A DNA stretch of 12,970 nucleotides from assembly GCA_934295165.1 (NCBI GenBank), contig CAKRAT010000057.1, positions 1-12,970 of the forward strand. The letters are read 5' to 3'. The position numbers and the translations under genes are program-made. The stretch's first letter is position 1, and every line of letters starts with the position of its first letter. The notes beneath the pieces were generated by a model. The model did not search any database, was not told the origin of the DNA, and worked only from the letters and a program-made list of their open reading frames with translations. Source of the stretch: an uncultured Dorea sp. GTDB taxonomy: Bacteria; Bacillota; Clostridia; Lachnospirales; Lachnospiraceae. Shown piece after piece: positions 1-7,344 of this stretch.

Positions 1-173
1 TTCTTATCTGCATTAAATGCACCCGCTCCTACTGCGAAAGATACATCCACCAGTGGTAAAATGATCGTATCTCCGATGTGGATCGCATCTCCTACTACCG
101 TCTTAGATGATACCACTCCATCCATGCCGTGGAACAGTGCTTCTACGGTTCCTTTAAAATTATTCTCAGCCAT
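1..173 (-). CDS. GerW/YtfJ-family sporulation protein, N-terminal part (3' end outside window)
   Basis: Only the first 57 codons are present, because the gene runs off the left edge. The visible N-terminus begins MAENNFKGTVEALFHGMDGV and continues with a VVGDAIHIGDTIILPLVDVSFAVGAG-type stretch (split here only by reading, residues ~26-51). This is the characteristic start of the GerW (YtfJ) family. In Bacillus subtilis that protein is made in the forespore and is needed for germination with certain germinants; its biochemical role is not settled. The ATG at 171-173 follows a strong Shine-Dalgarno AAGGAGG (181-187) at 7-nt spacing. It lies 21 bp downstream of the DUF2953 gene, the same ytfI-ytfJ pairing seen in Bacillus, which supports both calls. 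Family identity is clear; the length and C-terminus cannot be judged. Confidence 0.9.
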   Translation of the reverse strand, partial: MAENNFKGTVEALFHGMDGVVSSKTVVGDAIHIGDTIILPLVDVSFAVGAGAFNADK

Positions 174-194
174 CTTCTTTCCTCCTTGCATTAT

Positions 195-1331
195 CTATAA
201 TTGAAACTCACGGAGATCATGATATGTCTTTCTGATTTCCTTGCACCATACCAGATTCCACAGGAAGCAGACCAGCGGCGCCATACGGAATCCGCCGCGG
301 ACTTTGACGTCTCCTTTCAGGATCCGTCTTTCAAAATTCGGTTCTACCGACATGTGATCTCCGATAAACGGATAAATCATACTTAAAGCTGCCAGTGCCT
401 GTCCTGTGTGATACGGATCTTCGAATCCAAAATGAACCGCACCTTTTATTACTTTCGGTTTCCAGCGCTTTAACAGCTTGCCCGCTTCTTTTTTTACCTT
501 TAAAAAAGCTTTCTGATGCACCGGATCTTCCAGTTCCTTCATAATTTTTTCTTTCTTTTCCGATATGCTGTCCAGCTTTTCTTCTGCATGTCCAACCATA
601 TGCTTTATCTTATCACAGAATTTTACGATTGTACATTTGATCTTCTCAAATTTTCCGGCTTTTTCTTCCGGCTTTGCAGCCTTTTTTACTTTCTTAGTTT
701 CTTCACTGCCTTTTTCCGATTGAATGTTTTCAGATCTCTTATGAGCTTTTTCAGAAATACTTTCCAGGCTTTTTTCAGTTTTTTTCCGGGTCCTTTTTTC
801 CACATTTTTCGGAACCGTTTTACCGCTCTCCACAGTTCTTTTTTCTTCTTCAGACTCTTCTTCCATCTCCGATAGTCCGCTGCTGCTTTCCACTCTCTGT
901 TCTTTCCGATTTTCTTTCGGAGCTGTATTCCCTTTTTCATGAACTTCCTCCTTCTCAGATTCTATCTTCGCAGTTTCCGTTTTCTCAGTGTCTGTTTCCG
1001 CCAGATGATTTTCCGGTTCCTTTTCCCTGTTTCCCGCAAGTCCACTTTTCTGACTTTTCTGCGGTTCATTTCCGAAAGTTTTCCATGCGATCCGCACACG
1101 CCATTTTAGCTCCTGCGCTTCAAATGATGCATCGATCCGTATCAGGCGCAAGAGCCACGTCACACGGCCGTATGCACTGCTTTCCTTTATCTCTCCGGGC
1201 ATCGAAGCATCCAGCCGGTATCTTACCGGAACACTCAGAAGAATCAGCAGAAGTAAGAGCACCAGGCCCAGAACCGCCGCAATAATAATCCCTATTATTT
1301 TTAAAATGATCAAAAGAATATGTAACATCAT
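195..1331 (-). CDS. DUF2953 domain-containing membrane protein (YtfI-like) with a long charged insert
   Basis: A 378-residue protein. Residues ~3-33 form one very hydrophobic N-terminal membrane segment. Residues ~34-85 look like the first half of a DUF2953 fold. Residues ~86-265 are a Lys/Glu/Ser-rich low-complexity stretch, probably disordered or coiled coil. Residues ~295-378 carry the DUF2953 C-terminal part, with FGFEDPYHTGQALAAL at about 301-316 as the clearest mark. Bacillus YtfI is much shorter, so the charged insert accounts for most of the extra length. The start is a tandem ATG-ATG with AGGGA 7 nt upstream. The preceding gene stops 1 bp earlier, and gerW follows after 21 bp, so the three genes are likely co-transcribed. 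The function is unknown; the gerW pairing suggests a spore-related membrane role, which is inference. Confidence 0.85.
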   Translation of the reverse strand: MMLHILLIILKIIGIIIAAVLGLVLLLLLILLSVPVRYRLDASMPGEIKESSAYGRVTWLLRLIRIDASFEAQELKWRVRIAWKTFGNEPQKSQKSGLAGNREKEPENHLAETDTEKTETAKIESEKEEVHEKGNTAPKENRKEQRVESSSGLSEMEEESEEEKRTVESGKTVPKNVEKRTRKKTEKSLESISEKAHKRSENIQSEKGSEETKKVKKAAKPEEKAGKFEKIKCTIVKFCDKIKHMVGHAEEKLDSISEKKEKIMKELEDPVHQKAFLKVKKEAGKLLKRWKPKVIKGAVHFGFEDPYHTGQALAALSMIYPFIGDHMSVEPNFERRILKGDVKVRGGFRMAPLVCFLWNLVWCKEIRKTYHDLREFQL

Positions 1332-1332
1332 C

Positions 1333-1656
1333 TTATCTTCCCTGTTCTTTTTCTAATATATAAGACCGTATATCGCATCCACCTGTCTCTTTATATACTT
1401 CCTGTACAATCTGTTCCACCAGTTCTACTGCTTCCTCATATCCTTTTGTAATTCCTACCACGAACAGATCTTGTTTCGGAAATACAGGCTGTTTAAACTG
1501 AAGTGCCGGATAGATTTCCAGTTGATTCTTCTCACTGACCGCCAGCGTGATCACATGCACACCCAGCTGCAGTTTTCCGGCTTCCAGCTTACGGATGATT
1601 TTCTCTTTTTTCTTTTCCAGTCCTTCTGTCAGATACAGATGCTTATAGTATCGCAT
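1333..1656 (-). CDS. small protein of unknown function (107 aa)
   Basis: I do not recognise a named family. The protein starts MRYYKHLYLTEGLEKKKEKI and is soluble-looking: a basic helical N-terminus, then alternating hydrophobic strands (LGVHVITLAV, LEIYPALQF, LFVVGITKGYEEAVELVEQI) and a C-terminal charged tail. The pattern suggests a compact alpha/beta fold with no membrane segment. The reading frame is open up to a possible ATG at 1698 (121 aa). I prefer the ATG at 1654-1656 because it alone has a good ribosome site, GAAGGA at 1665-1670 with 8-nt spacing. It sits 1 bp before the DUF2953 start and ~100 bp after the PBP stop, so it probably heads the DUF2953-gerW group. Reality as a gene is supported by the RBS and tight packing. 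Confidence 0.7.
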   Translation of the reverse strand: MRYYKHLYLTEGLEKKKEKIIRKLEAGKLQLGVHVITLAVSEKNQLEIYPALQFKQPVFPKQDLFVVGITKGYEEAVELVEQIVQEVYKETGGCDIRSYILEKEQGR

Positions 1657-1660
1657 ATTT

Positions 1661-1670
1661 TCCGTCCTTC
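1661..1670 (-). promoter_or_regulatory. ribosome binding site deciding the start of the 107-aa gene
   Basis: On the minus strand the sequence reads AGAAGGACGGAAAATATG. GAAGGA ends 8 nt before the ATG at 1654-1656. Neither upstream in-frame ATG (1677 and 1698) has a comparable purine-rich site, so the shorter start is favoured. Confidence 0.6.
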
Positions 1671-1732
1671 TATACATTTTTTCTAAACCGCCATACATTC
1701 TAATGCAGGTTTTACAGATACATTTCTTAATA

Positions 1733-1746
1733 ATACCGGCCGGTAT
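1733..1746. promoter_or_regulatory. perfect 14-bp palindrome, operator-like
   Basis: ATACCGGCCGGTAT is a perfect palindrome placed 13 bp behind the PBP stop and upstream of the 107-aa gene. It is nested in a wider inverted repeat, CAGATAC (1715-1721) with GTATCTG (1743-1749). No T-run follows on either strand, so it is not a normal intrinsic terminator. Its form resembles dimeric repressor operators of the TetR type (TACCG...CGGTA). That comparison is from general knowledge of such operators, and no regulator gene is present here. Confidence 0.35.
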
Positions 1747-1758
1747 CTGTCCTTAAAT

Positions 1759-3288
1759 CTAATAATACGAATCAAAAATCTCTTTCGCCACGTTAACCGC
1801 CTTTGCCGTTCCATCTGACGATTCAATAATCACACTGACAACCAGTTCCGGATCTTCTACATTCGACATTCCGATGAACCAGGAATGATCCTTTTCTTTA
1901 TCCGAACTATATTCTGCCGTACCGGTCTTTCCGGCCGCTGTATAATTCTGTCCACTTAATACAGATGCCGTACCGTAATCTACCACGCTCTTCATATACT
2001 CTTTGATCTGAGAAGCCTCTTCTGCCGTCATAAGCTGCTTATATTCTTCTTTTTCCGTCTCTTTCATAACTATACCAGATGCATTCGTCACCTTATCAAC
2101 CAGATACGGTTTCATCAGCTTGCCGTTATTTGCAATCGCAGATGTGATCAGTGCCATATGATATGGACTTACCTGTGTCTCACCCTGTCCCATTGCTGTC
2201 ATCATCTTCGTACCGTTTCCTGCAGATCCATCCAGCGTAAAGCTGCTCTTACTGTACGGAAGATCTGACGGCAGTTTGGAATCAAACAGAACTTCCTCTG
2301 CTGTCTTCTTGAATTTTGCCGGATCCAGTGACAGTCCTATATTCGAAAATGATGTATTGCACGAATATGCCAGACTGTCCTGCAGACTGACCAGTCCATG
2401 AACATGTCCATTATAACAGTGAATTTTGATTCCGCTGTCTTCAATCGAACCGGTACAATTATAAGAATACGAACTGTAATCCGGATTCTCTCGCATAAAT
2501 TCCAGAAGCGTTACAACTTTAAAAGTGGATCCCGGTGCATACTGTCCCTGCGTCGCACGGTTTAAAAGTACACTATTTTCATCCGTACTCAGAGCATCCC
2601 AGCTGGCTTCTACTGTATTCGGATCAAAGTCCGGCTTGGATACCATGGCAAGAATCTTTCCTGTCTCCGGCTCCATCACTACTACTGCACCCTTTTTATC
2701 CCCCAGTGCCTGATATGCCGCTTCCTGAAGGTCTGCATCCAGTGTAGTCACAACCGTATTTCCCATGTTCTTTTTATCCTGGAATTCATTCTTTAATTTG
2801 ATCAGGAAATTTTCATCCGAAGTCAGCAGGTCATAATTTTCCAGTGATTCGATCCCGGATTTTCCCTGTGCGCTGTAACCGACCACATGCGCAAATGCAT
2901 TGCCATAAGGATATTCTCTCGTCTCACTTCCATCTGCTGCCGTATCAGTCTTCGCAAGTACATTCCCATTCTTATCTACGATGGTTCCTCTGGTCACTCT
3001 CTTTGCATTCGTATTCTGTCTGGCATTATAAGGGCTTCTTATGATCTCCTGGCTTTTTTTTACCTGAAAATATCCAATATATCCCAGCAGCACCAGAAAG
3101 AGTGCTACAAATACATACGTGACTCTAGCGAACTCTTTGTTTCTTGCGCGCTTGGCTTTGAGCCGCTTCTTTTCGCGCTTTTTGGCTTCTCTGCGCTCTT
3201 TGCGGGTCATATCCTGTCTCTCGATATCTCGCCGCATTCTCCTGTCGGCTTCTCTTTGCTCGTAACCGTTCTTTCTTCCTTCTCTCAA
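1759..3288 (-). CDS. class B penicillin-binding protein, PbpA-like transpeptidase
   Basis: Peptidoglycan DD-transpeptidase anchored in the membrane with its catalytic domain outside. Numbered from the TTG at 3288 (509 aa): a very basic cytoplasmic tail at 1-53, one membrane helix at ~54-74, an RGTIVD class B N-terminal motif at 100-105, and a transpeptidase domain with STFK (Ser254 nucleophile, Lys257), SCN (309-311) and KTG (454-456). All three active-site motifs are intact. The N-terminal pedestal is short, as in actinobacterial PbpA, which also sits beside a SEDS gene. The start is uncertain. TTG 3288 has GAGGAAGAGG just upstream, while ATG 3237 and ATG 3210 have only poorly spaced purine sites. 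Any of them puts the start inside the SEDS gene (overlap 86-164 nt). A division or elongation role as transpeptidase partner of the SEDS protein is inferred. Confidence 0.92.
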   Translation of the reverse strand: MREGRKNGYEQREADRRMRRDIERQDMTRKERREAKKREKKRLKAKRARNKEFARVTYVFVALFLVLLGYIGYFQVKKSQEIIRSPYNARQNTNAKRVTRGTIVDKNGNVLAKTDTAADGSETREYPYGNAFAHVVGYSAQGKSGIESLENYDLLTSDENFLIKLKNEFQDKKNMGNTVVTTLDADLQEAAYQALGDKKGAVVVMEPETGKILAMVSKPDFDPNTVEASWDALSTDENSVLLNRATQGQYAPGSTFKVVTLLEFMRENPDYSSYSYNCTGSIEDSGIKIHCYNGHVHGLVSLQDSLAYSCNTSFSNIGLSLDPAKFKKTAEEVLFDSKLPSDLPYSKSSFTLDGSAGNGTKMMTAMGQGETQVSPYHMALITSAIANNGKLMKPYLVDKVTNASGIVMKETEKEEYKQLMTAEEASQIKEYMKSVVDYGTASVLSGQNYTAAGKTGTAEYSSDKEKDHSWFIGMSNVEDPELVVSVIIESSDGTAKAVNVAKEIFDSYY

Positions 3289-4597
3289 TATCCTCTTCCT
3301 CGTCTTCTCTTAAAATATACAGTCCCTGGATAATTGCAAACATGATCAGCGTACTGATCAGAGAACTTCCGCCATAGCTTACCAGCGGAAGTGTTACACC
3401 TGTTGACGGAATGAACTTTGTCGCTCCTCCGATCGTTAAAAACACCTGGAATATGTAACAGGTACCAAGTCCCAGTGCCACCATTTTATAAAACAGATTA
3501 TGCAATTGCATTGCAATATTTAAGAACATCACATAACAGCTCACACAGATCAGGATCAGACACATCGCATAAATCAGTCCCATCTCTTCTGAAATCGCAG
3601 AAAAGATAAAGTCCTCTGCCGATACCGGGATCGTATCCGGCTGTCCCTGATAAAGCCCGGCCCCGAACCATCCGCCGGTTCCGATGGCAAATAACGACTG
3701 CGCCACCTGATATCCACCATTATCATAAGTTCCAAACGGGTCTCTCCATACATTTACACGTGTTCTGACATGCGTAAACAGATGATATGCCGCAACTGCC
3801 CCGACGCTTCCTGCTCCAAGTCCCGCAAGGATATACAATGGCTGATGCGTTGCCACATACAACATAACCAGATATACCACGAAGATAATCAATGCAGCCC
3901 CCAGGTCTTTGGATACCACAAGGATCAGCACATGAAATGCAGCAACCGCCGTCGTCACTACGAGATCTTTAAATTCCGTAGACCGTTTAAAACTGGATGC
4001 CACAAAGAACACAAATACAATCTTCACCAACTCTGAAGGCTGGATATTGATTCCTGCAACTGTAAATCCAAGCATTGCACCATAAGACACTCTGCCGACA
4101 ACAACTACCGCTGCCAGTGATACGATTCCGGCAATTCCGTAAAGAATTCTCCATTCTGATAAGAACCGGACCTTTCGTATAATGATTGGAATCACAAGAC
4201 AAAGCACAATTCCCGCTGCTGCGATCAGATACTGCTTCGCCGCCTTATCATAATTCAGTCTGGTGATCATGATAAATCCAATACTCAAAAGCATACACAT
4301 GTTATTTACAACCAACCGTGATACCTTCGGATAAATAAAACTATATAGCAGGATGGTCCCGCCCAGAAGCGTTACCTGCATCAGATATAACGCCAGAATC
4401 TTCGTATCTTTCTTTTCCAGATACATCACAAGAAATGCCGTCAGATGCATCATGAACATCAATACATTCTGTTTTCTGAGACACCGCTTCTTTTTATCCG
4501 GATCATAATATCCGAAGATACTGAAACACAGATACGTATACACCGTAATCATCAGAATCATCAGATATTTTGATAATTGTACAATTATATTTACCAA
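3125..4597 (-). CDS. FtsW/RodA/SpoVE-family SEDS peptidoglycan glycosyltransferase
   Basis: Polytopic membrane enzyme that polymerises lipid II into glycan strands, working with a class B PBP. The 490 residues carry the family signatures: QPSELVK (186-192), DLGAA (231-235), WRDPF with the likely catalytic Asp286 in the large outer loop (284-288), EDFIFSAISEE (328-338) and GVTLPLVSYGGSS (400-412). About ten membrane helices precede residue 429. Residues ~430-490 form an unusually long Arg/Lys/Glu-rich cytoplasmic tail, whose last ~54 codons overlap the PBP gene in another frame. Translation probably begins at TTG 4595-4597, with AGGTGA (4602-4607) 4 nt upstream. This site overlaps the stop codon of the U32 gene, so the two are likely translationally coupled. 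Whether it serves elongation (RodA), division (FtsW) or sporulation (SpoVE) cannot be told from sequence alone. Confidence 0.93.
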   Translation of the reverse strand: MVNIIVQLSKYLMILMITVYTYLCFSIFGYYDPDKKKRCLRKQNVLMFMMHLTAFLVMYLEKKDTKILALYLMQVTLLGGTILLYSFIYPKVSRLVVNNMCMLLSIGFIMITRLNYDKAAKQYLIAAAGIVLCLVIPIIIRKVRFLSEWRILYGIAGIVSLAAVVVVGRVSYGAMLGFTVAGINIQPSELVKIVFVFFVASSFKRSTEFKDLVVTTAVAAFHVLILVVSKDLGAALIIFVVYLVMLYVATHQPLYILAGLGAGSVGAVAAYHLFTHVRTRVNVWRDPFGTYDNGGYQVAQSLFAIGTGGWFGAGLYQGQPDTIPVSAEDFIFSAISEEMGLIYAMCLILICVSCYVMFLNIAMQLHNLFYKMVALGLGTCYIFQVFLTIGGATKFIPSTGVTLPLVSYGGSSLISTLIMFAIIQGLYILREDEEEDIERRKKERLRAKRSRQENAARYRETGYDPQRAQRSQKARKEAAQSQARKKQRVR

Positions 4598-4605
4598 CTC
4601 TTCAC

Positions 4606-6726
4606 CTACTTTACTCCTCTTTTAAAATGTCCTCTTGTATAATCCTGCATCGGAGGTTCTATTTTACGTCCTTCTTCAAATGCAAGCATATAGACACGAC
4701 AGACTTCTTTCACCTGCTCCCGGTTCTCTGTCGTAAAATCCAGACGGACTTCCGCCGGTTTTAATGAACTTACCTCTTCTACTTTATCAGCAAGGAATAA
4801 AGGTGCCGAATTATACATCACATTATAGCAGTCTCTGCAATAGCGTCTGACCGCAAACTTCTTCTGATAGCGATCCGAGATCGTAAGTACGCCTCCCTTT
4901 CCATCACAAAACATGCTGGTCTTCTGTATGCACCCTGCACTGACCATCACCGGCTGATATCCATATGCGATAAATGCCTGTCCTTCTATCCCAAGTCTTG
5001 CCAGTTCCCGGTCATTCAATTCCACTGATGCCGTTCCTCTGGCAATTTCTAACTGTCTGAATTCCTCTTTTGTCTTATGATTGAAAATATAAAGATTATA
5101 ATCGCTACGGATTTCTTTCTGATATCCATGCTGTTTCAGCCATGCGTAACTTTCCCAGTTACGAATCAGGATACCATCATATTTTTTCTCGATCTTTGTA
5201 TATATTTTTTCATATCTCCGGATCGTATTCTCCCTGAAAATATACGGCATAGCAAGGAAATACTGCACTCCGTTTTCCCGTTCAAATTCAACCTCTTCTT
5301 CCAGGTAAATACATCGGATGCCACTGTTTACTGCTGATTCCAGCTGTGCTTTTGTCTGTACACTCGCAGACATACAATATTTCATTTTTCCGGCATCTTC
5401 TATGACTTCTTTTATTTCCGGGCTGCAGCAGACTTCTTCCCGTCTGTACTGCATCTGAATCTGCTCCGTCAGTTCTTCGATCCCATCCCTCCGCAGTTCA
5501 TTCAGTGCCTGCATCGGAAGAAATACATTTCCTTCAAGCTGAATCTCCAGACGGTCGAAGGCGAACTCTGTATTACCGGTTTTTCTCATCTGTTTTTCGA
5601 TTCTTGCCGGATCTAGCGGCTGCTTCTGTGCCTCCTGCACTTCCTGCCCGGTACATTCTGTCACAATATCTCCGCATGATATTGTTAGTTTAGCACGGTT
5701 TCCGACAGAAAGTGTTAAAATACCATTAATTTTTTCTTGTACTTTTATATCCTGCCATGGCTTTTCCTCTGTGTTTCCATCTTTGCCATTCTTCGGCCGT
5801 TTTAAAGATACCATATCTTTGCCGTTATGCCGGTGGTAGTAGCCCTCACAGTAACCACGTCTCTGATAAGTTGCAAGCAGCTCATTTTTATCTGCCCCGG
5901 ACACGTGATAAGCAGATTTATCTTTTCCTTCTTTTTTCAATTTCAGATACTGGTCCGCATATTTCCGATACATCTTTACAACCGTATATACGTATTCCGG
6001 CTGCTTCATTCTGCCCTCAATCTTAAATGAATCAATCCCGGCATCTATCAATTCCGGCAAAATTTCAATCGTACACAGATCCTTCAGGCTCATCAGGTCT
6101 GCCGGTTTCTTCCCCTCTGCCTGATAAGGAAGACGGCACGGCTGTGCACACTGTCCCCGGTTACCGCTCCGCCCCCCGATCATGCTGCTTAACAGGCACT
6201 GTCCCGAATAGCAATAGCAAAGAGCTCCATGCACAAAGCATTCCATCTCCAGTCCTGTCTGCTCTTTCATATCACGGATTTCTTCTAACGAAAGTTCCCG
6301 CGCCGGCACAACTCTTGTAATCCCGTATTTCTTCAGGAACTCTGCTCCAAGCGTATTCGTAATCGTCATCTGTGTACTTGCATGTACCGGCATCCCCGGA
6401 AAATGCTCTCCGATAAACTTAACTGCGCCAATATCCTGTACGATCACACCATCCAGTCCCGCCTTATAATACGGAAGCAGATATGCATACAGTTCATCCA
6501 TCTCCCGGTCTTTCAGAAGTGTATTCACTGTCATATAAATCTTTCTTCCATGAACATGTACATATTCGATTGCCTGCACCAGATCTTCTTCTGAAAGGTT
6601 CTGTGCATATGCTCTTGCCCCAAATCTGATGCCTCCCAGATATACCGCATCCGCTCCTGCGGCCACCGCCGCCCGCAGACACTCCATCGATCCTGCCGGA
6701 GCTAATATTTCTACATTTCTACTCAT
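4606..6726 (-). CDS. U32-family protein (collagenase-like peptidase family; RlhA-type RNA hydroxylation candidate)
   Basis: A 706-residue protein. Residues ~1-300 hold the U32 core, beginning EILAPAGSMECLRAAVAAGA. The family signature ECFVHGALC is at 162-170. It has four well-placed cysteines, Cys170, Cys177 (YSGQC), Cys193 and Cys197 (RGQCAQPCR), the set proposed to hold an iron-sulfur cluster. A second, less conserved half (~330-706) ends with a Cys-rich RYCRDCYNVMYNSAPLFLADK-like patch (written whole it is the mark of long U32 proteins) followed by a basic C-terminus. Family members of this length with the extra domain include E. coli RlhA, needed for 5-hydroxycytidine in 23S rRNA; shorter relatives (TrhP, YrrN/YrrO) act on tRNA uridine. 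RNA hydroxylation is therefore more likely than proteolysis, but is inferred. It heads the run with the SEDS and PBP genes, behind the zapA terminator. Confidence 0.9.
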   Translation of the reverse strand: MSRNVEILAPAGSMECLRAAVAAGADAVYLGGIRFGARAYAQNLSEEDLVQAIEYVHVHGRKIYMTVNTLLKDREMDELYAYLLPYYKAGLDGVIVQDIGAVKFIGEHFPGMPVHASTQMTITNTLGAEFLKKYGITRVVPARELSLEEIRDMKEQTGLEMECFVHGALCYCYSGQCLLSSMIGGRSGNRGQCAQPCRLPYQAEGKKPADLMSLKDLCTIEILPELIDAGIDSFKIEGRMKQPEYVYTVVKMYRKYADQYLKLKKEGKDKSAYHVSGADKNELLATYQRRGYCEGYYHRHNGKDMVSLKRPKNGKDGNTEEKPWQDIKVQEKINGILTLSVGNRAKLTISCGDIVTECTGQEVQEAQKQPLDPARIEKQMRKTGNTEFAFDRLEIQLEGNVFLPMQALNELRRDGIEELTEQIQMQYRREEVCCSPEIKEVIEDAGKMKYCMSASVQTKAQLESAVNSGIRCIYLEEEVEFERENGVQYFLAMPYIFRENTIRRYEKIYTKIEKKYDGILIRNWESYAWLKQHGYQKEIRSDYNLYIFNHKTKEEFRQLEIARGTASVELNDRELARLGIEGQAFIAYGYQPVMVSAGCIQKTSMFCDGKGGVLTISDRYQKKFAVRRYCRDCYNVMYNSAPLFLADKVEEVSSLKPAEVRLDFTTENREQVKEVCRVYMLAFEEGRKIEPPMQDYTRGHFKRGVK

Positions 6727-6835
6727 AGTCTTATCCCGTCTCTTTTTTGTTTCTTTTCCAATATTTCCGATATTCCCGTTATCTGTTCTGACTTTTTCTT
6801 CTCTCTGTCAGCCGTCTGTTTTATTTCGGACTTGT

Positions 6836-6860
6836 AAAAAAGGCTGTCATACGACAGCCT
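6836..6860 (-). terminator. intrinsic terminator downstream of zapA
   Basis: On the minus strand an 8-bp GC-rich stem (AGGCTGTC / GACAGCCT, 6841-6860) with a 4-nt loop is followed directly by six Ts (6836-6841). It begins 5 bp after the zapA stop. It should end transcripts coming from zapA and ruvAB, making the U32-SEDS-PBP run a separate unit, although I could not find a convincing promoter in the 109 bp that remain before the U32 gene. Confidence 0.9.
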
Positions 6861-6865
6861 AATTC

Positions 6866-7273
6866 TTACTTATTATTCTTAATCTCTGTTTCCAGCTGTA
6901 CGATCTTCATCTGAAGTTCCTTATTCTCTTCCTTCAGCTTGTCCATCGCTTTCTCTGCATTCTCCAGCTTGATCTGAACGGATATCAGTTCATGCTTTAA
7001 GTCATACATCTCTTTGTCTTTTGCCTCGATATCACTTTCCAGTGTACCACCCTGCTTCTTCGCTTTAAAATAATCATCTGCAATGTTCAGTGCCAGCAGA
7101 ATACTTCTGGTCTCTGCACTCTGCTTGCGATATCCCTCACTATTGCTGCATTCGTCCAGCTTATGGTTCAGATATGTAGAAACTTTCTGTAAATAGTCTT
7201 CACTTTCAAATCCACTTAAAGTAAAAACCTTTCCTCCTATTAATACTTCTGTATAGTTTTTTGATGATGCCAT
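6866..7273 (-). CDS. zapA: cell division protein ZapA
   Basis: A 135-residue cytoplasmic protein that bundles FtsZ filaments and stabilises the Z ring. The N-terminal globular part (residues ~7-75) has the family pattern TEVLIGGKVFTLSG, the LQKVSTYLNHKLDE helix and RSILLALNIADDYFK. Residues ~80-135 are a long heptad-type coiled coil (KELQMKIVQLETEIKNNK at the end), as expected for the ZapA dimer/tetramer stalk. The length is slightly above that of Bacillus ZapA. The ATG has a textbook site, GAGGAGG, with 7-nt spacing. The gene lies 71 bp behind ruvB but has a good promoter of its own (7311-7339) and ends at an intrinsic terminator, so it can be expressed alone or by read-through from ruvAB. 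Confidence 0.93.
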   Translation of the reverse strand: MASSKNYTEVLIGGKVFTLSGFESEDYLQKVSTYLNHKLDECSNSEGYRKQSAETRSILLALNIADDYFKAKKQGGTLESDIEAKDKEMYDLKHELISVQIKLENAEKAMDKLKEENKELQMKIVQLETEIKNNK

Positions 7274-7310
7274 AAGAAGCCTCCTCGAACTTTCATAATT
7301 TCTGATAACT

Positions 7311-7339
7311 ATTATAAACTAATCCCTAAGAAAAACCAA
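7311..7339 (-). promoter_or_regulatory. sigma-A-type promoter for zapA
   Basis: On the minus strand TTGGTT (7334-7339) and a perfect TATAAT (7311-7316) are separated by exactly 17 bp. The predicted transcript would start roughly 25-30 bp before the zapA ATG and include its RBS. The -10 is ideal; the -35 matches only its first three bases. Confidence 0.7.
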
Positions 7340-7344
7340 CTGTT

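Noticed and set aside
516..875. 119-codon Phe-rich plus-strand frame
   Set aside because: It is the antisense of the same Lys/Glu-rich tract, where AAA/GAA reads as Phe/Phe-like codons; no RBS or domain.
686..940. 84-codon very basic minus-strand frame inside the DUF2953 gene
   Set aside because: It is the shifted reading of the purine-rich low-complexity insert; the DUF2953 frame has the domain, membrane helix and start.
1657..1698. longer N-terminus of the 107-aa protein (ATG at 1698 or 1677)
   Set aside because: Neither start has a purine-rich site at suitable distance, while the ATG at 1656 does.
6727..6835. promoter for the U32-SEDS-PBP run
   Set aside because: I found no pair of boxes with acceptable spacing in the AT- and purine-rich gap, though one is expected after the terminator.
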